Source: Streptomyces tuirus (GTDB taxonomy: Bacteria; Actinomycetota; Actinomycetes; Streptomycetales; Streptomycetaceae). Taken from it: a stretch of DNA of 64,000 nucleotides. The DNA is taken from the NCBI GenBank assembly GCA_018195615.1, contig JAGTPG010000002.1, forward strand, positions 1,178,001 to 1,242,000. Reading direction: 5' to 3'. The translations under genes were made by a program, and so were the position numbers. The stretch's first letter is position 1, and the number at the start of each line of letters is the position of its first letter. Under the pieces are notes generated by a model. It did not search any database. It was given only the letters and a program-made list of their open reading frames with translations, and was not told the origin of the DNA. This document shows, one piece after another, positions 56,096 to 64,000 of the stretch.

Positions 56096-57673
56096 ATGCG
56101 CACAGTGACAACGAAACCGAGTCCGAAGGCCGGAGCCGAGACCTCCACCACAACCGGCCCTCCCCGCGCCACCGGGCGGGACTGGGCGGGACTCACCGTG
56201 GTCCTGCTCGCGATGTTCATGAGCCAGATCGACATGTTCATCGTGAACGTCGCGGCTCCGGGGATCCAGGCGGACCTGAACGCCGGGTTCGGCCAACTCC
56301 AGTTCGTGATCGACGGTTACGTGATCGCCTACGCAGCGGGCATGGTAACCGGCGGCCGGCTCGGCGACCGGATCGGCCGCAAGCGCACCTTCCAGTACGG
56401 CGTGGCCGCCTTCACCCTGACCTCCCTGCTGTGCGCGCTCGCGCCCAGCCCGGCGACCCTCATCGCGGCCCGGGTGCTCCAGGGCCTGTCGGCCGCGGTG
56501 ATGACACCGCAGGTGCTCTCGCTCATCCGGGCCGTCTTCGCGCACGAGCGGGACCGTGCCCGCGCGGTCGGCGCCTACGGTGCCTCGATCGGCGCGGGCG
56601 TCATCGCCGGCCTGGTCGGCGGCGGCCTGCTGCTCGACCTCGACGTGGCCGGTCTGGGCTGGCGCATGATCTTCCTGATCAATGTGCCGATCGGCGCGGC
56701 GATCCTGTGCGCGGCCGTGCCGGCGGTCACCGAGAGCCGCAGCGCCGACCTGCCGCGGCTCGACCTCGTCGGGGTCGTCTTCACCGCCGTGCTGCTGCCG
56801 CTGGTGCTCATCCCGCTGATCCTCGGCGGTGAGCACGGCTGGCCGTGGTGGGCGTACGCCTGCTTCGCCCTCAGCGTGGCCGGCTCCTGGGCCTTCCTGC
56901 GCTGGGAGCGCCGGGCGGAGTCCCGGGGCGACGATCCGCTGCTGCCGAGCCGGCTGCTGCGAGCGGAGGGCTTCCCGCTCAGCATGGGCACCGTGCTGCT
57001 GTTCTTCTCCGGCAACGCCGGGCTGTTCCTGGTGCTCACCTACCACCTCCAGTCGGGCCTCCGGCTGACGCCGCTGGCCGCGAGCATGGTCTTCGTGCCG
57101 CTCGGCCTCGGGTTCATCGTCGCGTCCGCTGCCTGCCGGAGGCTCGCCGCCCGGTTCGGGATCGGGGTGTCGGTGGCGGGCGGCCTCGTCATGGCGGCCG
57201 GGCTCGCCGCCGTGCCCGCCGTCACGGGCCTGGGCAGCACGAGCCAGGCGATCGGGCTCGCGGCGGTGATGGGAATCTCCGGACTCGGGCAGGGCTTGGT
57301 CGTCGCGCCCCTGGTGGACACCGTCCTCGCCCGGGTCCACCCGGACGACGCGGGCGCCGGATCGGGTGTTCTGAACACCGTCACCCAGGCGGGCATGGCC
57401 TTCGGTGTAGCGGTCATCGGGGCCCTGTACCGCGGCTTCCTGGGGACCAATCCCCAGGAGCCGGGCCCGGGCACCGGCCTGTCCGGGTTCGCGGACGCCT
57501 TCGACCTCACGGCGTACGTCCTCGCGGCGCTCGCCGTGGGCACGGCCCTCCTGGCCGTCCGGCTGGGCCGCGTCCCCGCGAGCACGGAACCGGCGGCGCG
57601 TGCGCGCGCCGAGGACGGGGAGGCCCCGACCGCCCGCCCCGCCGAGCCCACGGGCACCGACACGAACCGATAG
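56096..57673 (+). CDS. MFS exporter, DHA2 (14-TM) family
   Basis: A 525-aa drug/proton antiporter. About 14 hydrophobic segments are seen, beginning AGLTVVLLAMFMSQIDMFIVNVAAPGI (motif D1 region), then motif A GGRLGDRIGRKRTFQYG and motif C-like GAYGASIGAGVIAGLVGGGLLL. The gene is divergent from MarR. It is the likely exporter of, and self-resistance to, the cluster product. Confidence 0.93.
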   Translation: MRTVTTKPSPKAGAETSTTTGPPRATGRDWAGLTVVLLAMFMSQIDMFIVNVAAPGIQADLNAGFGQLQFVIDGYVIAYAAGMVTGGRLGDRIGRKRTFQYGVAAFTLTSLLCALAPSPATLIAARVLQGLSAAVMTPQVLSLIRAVFAHERDRARAVGAYGASIGAGVIAGLVGGGLLLDLDVAGLGWRMIFLINVPIGAAILCAAVPAVTESRSADLPRLDLVGVVFTAVLLPLVLIPLILGGEHGWPWWAYACFALSVAGSWAFLRWERRAESRGDDPLLPSRLLRAEGFPLSMGTVLLFFSGNAGLFLVLTYHLQSGLRLTPLAASMVFVPLGLGFIVASAACRRLAARFGIGVSVAGGLVMAAGLAAVPAVTGLGSTSQAIGLAAVMGISGLGQGLVVAPLVDTVLARVHPDDAGAGSGVLNTVTQAGMAFGVAVIGALYRGFLGTNPQEPGPGTGLSGFADAFDLTAYVLAALAVGTALLAVRLGRVPASTEPAARARAEDGEAPTARPAEPTGTDTNR

Positions 57674-57987
57674 CCGCACACAGGGCGGCACCGCTGCGCC
57701 CCTCGGCCGATCCGGCCGAACGGCTCGGCGGTGCTGTCCGGAGCGCAACGGCCTCGGCGTGCGACGCCGCTGTCTCGCCACGGCATCGGTGTACGCGGAG
57801 CTTCGAGGGTGCGCCCGGCCCAGGGCGAGCGCCGCTTCGGTCGCGGAAGCGCGCCACGGCACCCGACGCGCCGCGATCTCGCCGGTGCGCCCAGGCGCCG
57901 CGCCGGAGCCGACCGCGCGTCAAACCTCGCCGCACACCTTCCCGCAGCCACGGGCCGATACGCGCCCACGGCGACCGGTGACCGCCC
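57674..57987. other. 314-bp intergenic region
   Basis: Between the exporter and the convergent YigZ gene. Apart from the hairpin at 57688-57734 I see no promoter, RNA or coding sequence. Confidence 0.5.
57688..57734 (+). terminator. Terminator-like hairpin after the exporter
   Basis: GCACCGC (57688-57694) pairs with GCGGTGC (57728-57734), enclosing a second perfect stem CGGCCG-ATC-CGGCCG (57704-57718). No U tract follows, as is usual for streptomycete terminators. It begins 14 bp after the stop codon. Confidence 0.5.
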
Positions 57988-58614
57988 TCAGGCGTCGCCG
58001 TAAGCCTCCCCGCCCGGTTCGAAGCCCGCCGTTCCGGCGGTCGTGTCGGCGAGCCAGGCCCGGAAGGTGTCCACGTCGGCGTCCGGGAGCGCGATCTCGA
58101 TGGTGACCGCCTCCCCGTAGCGCACGTCCCGCACCTCGCGCCCGGTGGTCCGCAGGTCGTTCTCGAGCTTGCCGGCCCGCTGGTGGTCGACGGTCACCGT
58201 GGCCAGCCGGAACTTGCGGCGGGTACGGGTGCCGAGGGTGTCGAGCGCCTCGCCGACCGCTCCGCCGTAGGCCCGGATGAGCCCGCCGGCACCGAGCTTG
58301 ACTCCGCCGAAGTAGCGGGTGACGACGGCGACGACATACCGCATGTCACGGCGCAGCAGCATCTGGAGCATGGGGACTCCGGCGGTGCCGCCGGGTTCGC
58401 CGTCGTCGCTCGCCTTCTGGATTGAGGCGTCGGCGCCGATGACGTAGGCCCAGCAGTTGTGGTTGGCGTCCGCGTGCTCCTTGCGGACCGTGGCGATGAA
58501 GTCCTGGGCCTCCTGCTCGGTGGCCGCCGGGGCGAGGGCGCACAGGAAGCGGGAGCGGTTGACCTCGGTCTCGTGCACGCCCGCGCGGGCGACCGTGCGG
58601 TATTCGTCCTGCAT
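57988..58614 (-). CDS. YigZ/IMPACT family protein
   Basis: A 208-aa protein of the UPF0029/IMPACT family: VNRSRFLCALAPA, HADANHNCWAYVIG, SDDGEPGGTAGVPMLQML and VVTRYFGGVKLGAGGLIRAYGGAV, plus the C-terminal DUF1949-type domain. Bacterial YigZ is linked to translation or ribosome-associated regulation but its reaction is undefined. Single-copy housekeeping gene. Confidence 0.92.
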   Translation of the reverse strand: MQDEYRTVARAGVHETEVNRSRFLCALAPAATEQEAQDFIATVRKEHADANHNCWAYVIGADASIQKASDDGEPGGTAGVPMLQMLLRRDMRYVVAVVTRYFGGVKLGAGGLIRAYGGAVGEALDTLGTRTRRKFRLATVTVDHQRAGKLENDLRTTGREVRDVRYGEAVTIEIALPDADVDTFRAWLADTTAGTAGFEPGGEAYGDA

Positions 58615-58674
58615 CCGGACAGCCTAGTCCCGGCCTGCGACGCCTCAGCTCAACCGGATCCGCCGAGACCTCCG

Positions 58675-58959
58675 CTACGCGTGAGCCACGACCTCGCCGG
58701 CCGTGACCTGGGGCGGATGGGGCAGCAGCTCGGCAAGGCGCTCCCGGACGAAGTCCCCCGCCCTCTCGGTCGACTCCTCGGCGCCGGCGCGGTCCTGGAA
58801 GACACTGGTCGACACCATCACCCCGCCACCGGCATCGACCCAGTAATAAGCCACGAAACCCGGGACCTGACGGAGGAGCGGCACGAACCCCTCGTTCACC
58901 CGGCGACCCGCCTCAGCCGGGTCGGTCACCCCTTCGTACTGCCGGATCACTGCGTGCAT
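58675..58959 (-). CDS. Small antibiotic-biosynthesis-monooxygenase-like (ABM fold) protein
   Basis: A 94-aa protein: MHAVIRQYEGVTDPAEAGRRVNEGFVPLLRQVPGFVAYYWVDAGGGVMVSTSVFQDRAGAEES. The sequence fits the dimeric alpha/beta ABM fold (cofactor-free monooxygenase-like). Members near housekeeping genes are usually of unknown function. The ATG at 58959 has GAGGAG seven bases upstream. Confidence 0.72.
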   Translation of the reverse strand: MHAVIRQYEGVTDPAEAGRRVNEGFVPLLRQVPGFVAYYWVDAGGGVMVSTSVFQDRAGAEESTERAGDFVRERLAELLPHPPQVTAGEVVAHA

Positions 58960-59083
58960 GGCTGGTCTCCTCGTGGTCGGCAAGGCCGTTCTCCTCAGAC
59001 GGCGTACCCGCCGCGGCGCGTGTGCCCAGCGCGAGCCCGGCGCAAATCACCGGAAAGGCTCCACGTCCCTGCCTGGCCCCCGG

Positions 59084-59626
59084 CTACGTCTTCGCGCCCC
59101 GGGGCACCGTCACCGACGTGAGCAGCGCGCCGCCGGGCACGAGGTCCCGCCAGGTCGTGCCGCGCCAGGAGAGGGCGGCGATCGCCGAGGTGGGGAACTT
59201 GGTGCGGACCCGCTCCAGGGTGTCGTCGAGACCGTCATCGGCGAGCGCCAGGACCAGTTCCTCCAGACCGGGGTTGTGGCCGATCAGCAGCAGTGTCTCC
59301 ACCTCGGCGGGCACCTCGTGCACGACGGCCAGCAGACCGGCGGGGCTCGCGGCGTACAGACGCCGGTCGTTGCGGACCGGTGGCGGTGTGCCCCACTGGG
59401 CGGCGGCCAGGTCCCAGGTCTGGCGGGCGCGTACGGCGGTGGAGCACAGCGCGAGGTCCGGCAGGCAGTCGGCCTCGGCCAGGGCCCGCCCGGCAGCGGG
59501 GGCGTCCCGGCGGCCGCGCGGGGCGAGCGGGCGCTCGTGGTCGGCGACGTCCACGGGCCAGGCGGACTTGGCGTGCCGCAGCACGACCAGGCGGCGCAGC
59601 GGGTGCGCTCCGGTGCGGTCGTTCAT
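59084..59626 (-). CDS. SixA-type histidine phosphatase
   Basis: A 180-aa phosphatase: RRLVVLRHAKSAWPVDVADHERPLAPRG carries the RHG-type catalytic His (H18), and LLIGHNPGLEEL the second His. SixA enzymes dephosphorylate phosphohistidine proteins in E. coli; the actinobacterial target is unknown. The ATG overlaps the stop of the upstream gene (ATGA), so the two are coupled. Confidence 0.9.
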   Translation of the reverse strand: MNDRTGAHPLRRLVVLRHAKSAWPVDVADHERPLAPRGRRDAPAAGRALAEADCLPDLALCSTAVRARQTWDLAAAQWGTPPPVRNDRRLYAASPAGLLAVVHEVPAEVETLLLIGHNPGLEELVLALADDGLDDTLERVRTKFPTSAIAALSWRGTTWRDLVPGGALLTSVTVPRGAKT

Positions 59627-60347
59627 GACGGGAATCCCAGGTCGCGGGTGAGGTCGAGGCCGAGGAGCCGGTCGGCGTAGGCGTACGTCTCGAAACGGGC
59701 GCCGTCCGGCAGATCCGGCTCGGTCTCCACCTCGCGCAGTACGTCCAGCACCCGGGGGACGTCCAGGTCGTCCTGCCAGGCGTCCCGCAACCGTCCGCGT
59801 ACCTCGTCGGGAACGGGCCGCGAGGGTTGCCGCGCCCAGCGGGCGACCGCCCGGCGCCAGCGGGCGAGGGTGGCGCGGGCCTCGTCGAGGACGGCCGCCT
59901 CCAGCTGGACGGGAGCGTCGTGATGCCGGGCGAGCAGGGCGAGGCGCAGGACGGCGGGGTCGGTGTCGTCCCCTGTGGCCGGGTTCTCGGGCCCGCCGGG
60001 GCGACGTCTATCCGGACACCGTCGGTTGCCGCCCCGCCCTGGACGGCCACATGGATGACCTGGGCCTCGCCCAGCCCGGCACTCACGTCCGGGCTGTCCT
60101 CGAACGGCCGGATGCCGAGGGCCGCGGCGCCCGCCCGCAGCTCCGCCTGGCGTCGGTCGCCGGTCAGCAGGGCCCACACCGGTGTGCCGCCGAGCTCCAG
60201 GGCCCGGACGAGCACGTCCGCGACGAGCAGCACCCTCAGGTTCGTCGTGTCGAAGCCGGACGCGTGCACCTCGACACGGGTCAGGCCCCGGCGGGCCGGG
60301 GCGGCGTCCACGGGCTCGCCGGTACGGGCGTCGATGATGCGCAGCAC
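59623..60347 (-). CDS. Cysteinyl-tRNA synthetase-like protein of unknown function (frame broken)
   Basis: About 241 aa. The N-terminal half (VEVHASGFDTTNLRVLLVADVLVRALELGGTPVWALLTGD) looks like a stripped Rossmann part of CysRS/MshC. The C-terminal half (LRLALLARHHDAPVQLEAAVLDEARATLARWRRAV ... RLRDAWQDDLDVPRVLDVL) matches the helical anticodon-stem region of those enzymes. The HIGH and KMSKS motifs and zinc cysteines are missing, so it cannot aminoacylate by the usual mechanism. One C is missing near 59996. The GTG start at 60347 is the first with sense. Translation is coupled to SixA. Confidence 0.65.
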
Positions 60348-60443
60348 GAGGCGAGCGTAGGCGCGTCGGCGGGCACGCGCAGGTATGTCCGACGGTTTCT
60401 CGCCACCGTGGCGGGATTCACCCTCGTATGGCACGTCCGCCGC

Positions 60444-61237
60444 TCACGCCGTGCCCAGGAAGCGCACGTGGGGCCGGCGCTCGGGGCCTTCGAGGCTGAC
60501 GGCGGCCCGTACGCCGTACACCTCGGCGATGAGCTCCTCCGTGAGGACGTCTCCCGGGGGCCGGAGGTGACGACCCGGCCGGCGCTCAGGACGACGACCT
60601 GGTCGCAGTACATCGCCGCGAGGTTGAGGTCGTGCAGGGCGACGACGGTGGTGAGCGGCAGGCCTGTGACCAGGGCGAGCAGGTCGAGCTGGTGGTGGAT
60701 GTCGAGGTGGTTGGTGGGCTCGTCCAGGAGGAGTTCGCGGGGTTCCTGGGCGAGCGCGCGGGCGATCTGCGCCCGCTGGCGTTCACCGCCCGAGAGGGTG
60801 TGCCAGGGCTGGTGGGAACGGTCGGCGAGGCCGGTGCGCTCCAGAGCGGCGCGTACCGCCCGCTCGTCGTCCGCCGAGGCGGGCGTCCAGGCGCGGCGGT
60901 GCGGAACGCGGCCCAGCCGCACGACGTCCGCGACCGTCAACTCGACCTGTGCGTCGGCCTGTTGCTCGACGACGGCGAGCCGGCGGGCGACGGCACGGCG
61001 AGGCAGTTCGCCCAGCGGGGTGCCGTCGAGGGTGACCACCCCGGCGGTCGGCGTGAGCAGGCCGGCCAGCAGCCGCAGCAGCGTGGACTTGCCGGAGCCG
61101 TTGGGGCCGAGGACGCCGACCGTGGAGCCGGTCTCCGGCGCGAGGACGACGCCGTCCAGGAGGAGGCGCCCGTCGGCACGACGGCTGACCCGGTCGGCCC
61201 GGAGCCCGGCGCCCGCGGACGCCTCCGTCCCGTTCAC
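60444..61237 (-). CDS. btuD: Cobalamin ABC transporter ATP-binding protein (frame broken near 3' end)
   Basis: A 264-aa ATPase of the FecE/BtuD type: Walker A GPNGSGKSTLLRLLAGLL, Q-loop VVEQQADAQVELTVADVV, signature LSGGERQRAQIARAL, Walker B LLLDEPTNHLDI, switch ALHDLNLAAMYCD. One C is missing near 60567; correction restores PGDVLTEELIAEVYGVRAAVS and the ending HVRFLGTA. The GTG start overlaps the permease stop (GTGA). Substrate is inferred from the upstream cobalamin riboswitch. Confidence 0.85.
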
Positions 61238-62304
61238 CGCACCCTCCGCGTCCGGTACAGCACCATCACGAACGCCGGCACGCCGATCAGCGACGTCACG
61301 ACTCCCACCGGCACCTCCTGCGGGTCCAGGACCGTACGGGCCAGGGTGTCCACCCACACCAGGAACACCGCACCGGCGAGCGCGGTGACCGGCAGCAGCC
61401 GCGCGTGGCCGGGACCGGCCAGGGCCCGGGCGGCGTGCGGCAGGACCAGCCCGACGAAGCCGATCGCCCCGGCGGAGCTGACCAGCGCGGCCGTGAGCAG
61501 CGCCGTGACGCACAGCAGCACCAGGCGGGTGCGGGTCACGGACACCCCGAGCGCGGCCGCCGCGTCCTGCCCGAAGGCGAAGGCGTCGAGGGCACGGCCG
61601 TACGACAGGCACACCACCAGCGCCACCGTCAGGACGGCCGCACACAGCCACACATCGATCCAGCCCGCGCCGCTCAGCGAGCCGAGGAGCCAGAACAGCA
61701 CGCCCCGGGTCGTCTCGGCGTCGGCGGAGGTCAACACGACGAAGGAGGTGAGCGCCGAGAAGAGCTGCATGGCGGCGACGCCGGCCAGGACGACCCGGTC
61801 GGTGGTGCCGCCGAGGGTGTGACTGAGCAGCAGCACCAGCGCGAAGGACAGCAGGGCGCCGACGAACGCGCCGGCGGACAGCGAGACGGCACCGCCGCCG
61901 ACGCCCAGCACGAGGACCGCGACGGCGCCGGTGGAGGCGCCCGAGGACACCCCGAGCACGAACGGATCGGCGAGCGGGTTGCGCAGCAGCGACTGCATCA
62001 CCGCCCCGCACACGGCCAGTCCGGCGCCGCACACGGCGGCGAGCAGGGTGCGCGGCAGCCTCAGCTGCCAGACGATCCCGTCCCGGATCGGCGTCAGTTC
62101 CGAGGTGCCGATTCCGACATGGGCGGCCACGACGGACCACACGTCGTCGACCCTGATGTCGGCGGGGCCGATGGTGATGGCCACGGCGAGGGACGCGACG
62201 AGCGCGACGGCCCCGGCCGCGCCCAGGACGAGCCCGGGTCCGCGACGGGGCCGGGCTGTCCCGGCCGCCGGAGCCACGGCCTCCCGCAGGCCCCGGGCGG
62301 TCAC
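61234..62304 (-). CDS. btuC: Cobalamin ABC transporter permease (FecCD/BtuC family)
   Basis: A 356-aa permease with about ten membrane helices: GLVLGAAGAVALVASLAVAITIG, RLPRTLLAAVCGAGLAVCGAVMQSLLRNPLADPFVLGVSSGAS (family signature), VLFWLLGSLSGAGW and IGFVGLVLPHAARALAG. The GTG start overlaps the stop of the binding-protein gene (AAGTGACC). It forms an importer with the proteins on either side. Confidence 0.88.
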   Translation of the reverse strand: MTARGLREAVAPAAGTARPRRGPGLVLGAAGAVALVASLAVAITIGPADIRVDDVWSVVAAHVGIGTSELTPIRDGIVWQLRLPRTLLAAVCGAGLAVCGAVMQSLLRNPLADPFVLGVSSGASTGAVAVLVLGVGGGAVSLSAGAFVGALLSFALVLLLSHTLGGTTDRVVLAGVAAMQLFSALTSFVVLTSADAETTRGVLFWLLGSLSGAGWIDVWLCAAVLTVALVVCLSYGRALDAFAFGQDAAAALGVSVTRTRLVLLCVTALLTAALVSSAGAIGFVGLVLPHAARALAGPGHARLLPVTALAGAVFLVWVDTLARTVLDPQEVPVGVVTSLIGVPAFVMVLYRTRRVR

Positions 62305-63320
62305 TTCACCAGCCCGAACCGGCGCAGTCCGGCCGCCACCCGCTCCACGCCCTCGACCGTGCGGATGGTCGGGTTCATGGCCTGTCCGCTGAGCAGCACG
62401 TACCTCTTGTGCCGGACCGCGTCCATGTTCCTGGTGACGGGGTCGGACTCCAGGAAGGCGATCTTCTTCGCGGCCGACTCCGCGGTCTGCGACGTGCGGG
62501 TGAGGTCGCCGATGACGAGGACGTCGGGGTCGCGGTCGGCGACCGTCTCCCAGTTGATCTGCGGCCACTCCTCGTGCGTGTCGTCGAAGACGTTCTGCGC
62601 GCCCAGGGCCCGGGTGATGATGCCGGGCGCTCCACAACAGCCCGCCATGTAGGGCGACTCGGAGTTGGCGAACCAGTACAGGAGGGTGACGTCGGAGGCG
62701 TCGATGCCCCGGGTGGCCTTCGCCATCCGCCGCTGGAGGGAGGCCACGAGCCGGTCGCCGCGTTGCTTCACTCCGAACACGGTCGCCAGGTCCCGTACTT
62801 CGCCGTAGACGGCGTCGATGCCCAGGGCCTTGGCGCGTGTGCCGTCGCCGCCCGCCGAGTTGTCCTTGCCGGCGCAGTCGGAGGGGGAGACGTAGGCGGG
62901 CACACCGAGTTTCTCGAACTGCTCGCGGGTGGCGACTCCGCCCTTGCCGAGAGTGGAGACGAAGGACGCGGCGACGAAGTCGGGGTTCGCGTCCAGGACC
63001 CGTTCGAAGGAGGGGTTGTTGTCGGCGATGCGCGGCACCTTCGCGTCGCCCTTCTCCAGGCCCTTCATCACGGGGTCGGTCCAGGTGGCCGTGCCCGCCA
63101 TGCGGTCGGCGAGGCCGAGGGAGAGCATGATCTCGGTGGTGCCCTGGTTGAGGGAGACGGCGTGCTGCGGCGGGGCCTGGACGCGGACCGTCCGGCCGCA
63201 GTTGTCGAGCGTGACGGCGGCCTTCGCCGGGGTGGCCCGCGAGTCACCACCGCAGCCGGTCAGGAGCAGGGAGCCGGCCACGAGCAGGACGGCGGCACGG
63301 GCGGGTCGGGCGAGGGGCAC
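62301..63320 (-). CDS. btuF: Cobalamin-type ABC transporter substrate-binding lipoprotein
   Basis: A 339-aa lipoprotein with signal VLLVAGSLLLTGC; Cys23 is the lipidation site. The periplasmic-binding fold type III is clear (VSLNQGTTEIMLSLGLADRMAGTATW, FVAASFVSTL, WPQINWETVADRDPDVLVIGDL). Sequence alone could fit an iron-siderophore protein; the riboswitch upstream favours a corrinoid. GTG start. Confidence 0.84.
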   Translation of the reverse strand: MPLARPARAAVLLVAGSLLLTGCGGDSRATPAKAAVTLDNCGRTVRVQAPPQHAVSLNQGTTEIMLSLGLADRMAGTATWTDPVMKGLEKGDAKVPRIADNNPSFERVLDANPDFVAASFVSTLGKGGVATREQFEKLGVPAYVSPSDCAGKDNSAGGDGTRAKALGIDAVYGEVRDLATVFGVKQRGDRLVASLQRRMAKATRGIDASDVTLLYWFANSESPYMAGCCGAPGIITRALGAQNVFDDTHEEWPQINWETVADRDPDVLVIGDLTRTSQTAESAAKKIAFLESDPVTRNMDAVRHKRYVLLSGQAMNPTIRTVEGVERVAAGLRRFGLVK

Positions 63321-63403
63321 GGAAACCAGTCCTCAGTCGTCGAGGGCTCGAACGCGGAGCCCGGTCGTACGGTGCTCCCCCGCCGCGCGGGGCCGCGGGG
63401 GCC

Positions 63404-63575
63404 GCCAGCAGGTCTTCGGACTCGGGTTCACCCGGTGCGGGGCGCCTTCCCGGACGACTCGCACGCCGTCCAGTGGCCGAGGCCCCGCCCGTCCCCCTCA
63501 CCGCTGCGCGTCAGTTCCGGATTCGCACCGGATTCCCTGACCCACGTACATGGGTTCGACTGGCGTCGGCAAGTT
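63404..63575 (-). ncRNA. Cobalamin (B12) riboswitch
   Basis: On the minus strand the leader contains GGAATCCGGTGCGAATCCGG (near 63519-63538), GCGCAGCGGTGAG, and the B12 box GAGTCCGAAGACCTGCTGGC (63404-63423), in the right order for the AdoCbl class. About 85 bases separate the B12 box from the GTG of the transporter, with GC-rich inverted sequence (CCGCGCGGGGCCGCGGGG) as expression platform. Cobalamin binding should reduce expression of the transporter operon. Confidence 0.88.
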
Positions 63576-63660
63576 ATCACGGGGGCCGCCGGGGAATCAC
63601 CGCGCACCGTGCCTCGTTGTGCGGAGAACAGCTCGTCCACGACTTCCGAGGAGGCCGCCG

Positions 63661-64000
63661 GTGTACGGCGACGACGCAACGGTCCGCACCATCCTCACCG
63701 AGCTCGGCGACACCTGGGCCGTGGTGGGCCTGTCGTCGAACCAGCGGCGCGCGGCGTACGGCGTCGCCGCCGTGCTCCAGCGCTACGGCAAGCGAGTCGT
63801 GCCGGTGCACCCGAAGGCTGAGACGGTCCACGGCGAGCGGGGATACGCCAATCTGGCGGACATCCCCTTCGACGTGGACGTCGTGGACGTGTTCGTGAAC
63901 AGCGACCTCGCCGGAGCCGTCGCGGACGAAGCGGTCGCGAAGGGCGCGAAGGCCGTGTGGTTCCAGCTCGGCGTCGTCGACGCGGCGGCGTACGACCGGA
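63661..64000 (+). CDS. CoA-binding-domain protein, 3' truncated
   Basis: GTG start after CGAGGAGGCCGCCG, then Y-G-D-D-A-T-V-R-T-I-L-T-E-L, the Rossmann-like WAVVGLSSNQRRAAYGVAAVLQRYGKRVVPVHPKAETVHGERGYANLADIP and VDVFVNSDLAG. This is the CoA_binding_2 (YccU-like) family seen alone or in acyl-CoA synthetases. The gene runs off the window. Divergent from the B12 transporter. Confidence 0.85.
   Translation, partial: MYGDDATVRTILTELGDTWAVVGLSSNQRRAAYGVAAVLQRYGKRVVPVHPKAETVHGERGYANLADIPFDVDVVDVFVNSDLAGAVADEAVAKGAKAVWFQLGVVDAAAYDR

Noticed and set aside
57735..57987. Possible small ORFs in the gap after the exporter
   Set aside because: No start with a ribosome site and no recognisable product; compositionally the same as antisense shadows.
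61234..63320. Siderophore uptake system belonging to a metallophore cluster
   Set aside because: The leader is a cobalamin riboswitch and no siderophore gene is near.
1..64000. tRNA/rRNA genes, CRISPR arrays, transposases, integrases, phage genes
   Set aside because: None seen on reading both strands; short GC-rich inverted repeats are hairpins, not array repeats.

Overview
High-GC chromosomal DNA from an actinomycete, almost certainly a Streptomyces. The signs are strong G/C bias at third codon positions, frequent GTG and TTG starts, Tat signal peptides, an ECF41-type sigma factor, a PHO box, a cobalamin riboswitch, and three copies of an intergenic repeat that I recall as common in Streptomyces (GGGGCGCGGGGAACTGCGCGA core). 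No tRNA, rRNA, CRISPR array, transposase or phage gene was seen.

Layout. 1-9.6 kb: end of the biotin genes (bioA, bioD), a Tat-exported class A beta-lactamase, a membrane-anchored phosphodiesterase-like protein, a methyltransferase, a Doc-like/RHH toxin-antitoxin pair, a MacB-type ABC exporter and an F420-type oxidoreductase. 9.6-13.2 kb: an acetyltransferase, then a TetR-controlled hydrolase module (AtzG-like protein, amidase, metallo-beta-lactamase) with repeated operator motifs. 13.3-22.8 kb: paired CBS-domain membrane proteins, a GDSL hydrolase, purB, mug, and an ABC transporter facing a two-component system. 22.8-36.7 kb: regulators (ROK, GntR, ECF41, MocR, Lrp), hydrolases, PhoD, an ACT-GNAT acetyltransferase, a trans-sulfuration enzyme, a DUF885 metalloprotein and an SDR. 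36.8-43.5 kb (minus strand): an Imm21-like protein and a coupled asnB-sbcD-sbcC operon.

43.95-57.7 kb is the most unusual region and looks like an undescribed biosynthetic cluster. It holds a PaaK-like ligase, an alpha/alpha-toroid (prenyltransferase/squalene-cyclase repeat) protein, a 4-OT tautomerase, an acyl carrier protein, a second ligase that begins at the A3 motif, an amidase, a tyrosine-lyase-like MIO enzyme, a short type II DAHP synthase, an aldo/keto reductase, an SDR, a MarR regulator and an MFS exporter. Together they suggest shikimate flux into tyrosine, MIO deamination or isomerisation, loading on a carrier protein, tailoring and export. The product cannot be named from sequence. 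58-64 kb is housekeeping-like: YigZ, a small monooxygenase-like protein, SixA, a cysteinyl-tRNA-synthetase-like protein, a riboswitch-controlled BtuFCD transporter, and the start of a CoA-binding protein.

Quality warning. At least 31 places in 20 genes need a frame correction. Every one is consistent with a missing base (one site needs two), usually in a run of G or C. A one-sided pattern like this in universally conserved genes points to sequencing error, so I annotate these genes as whole CDSs spanning the break rather than as pseudogenes.
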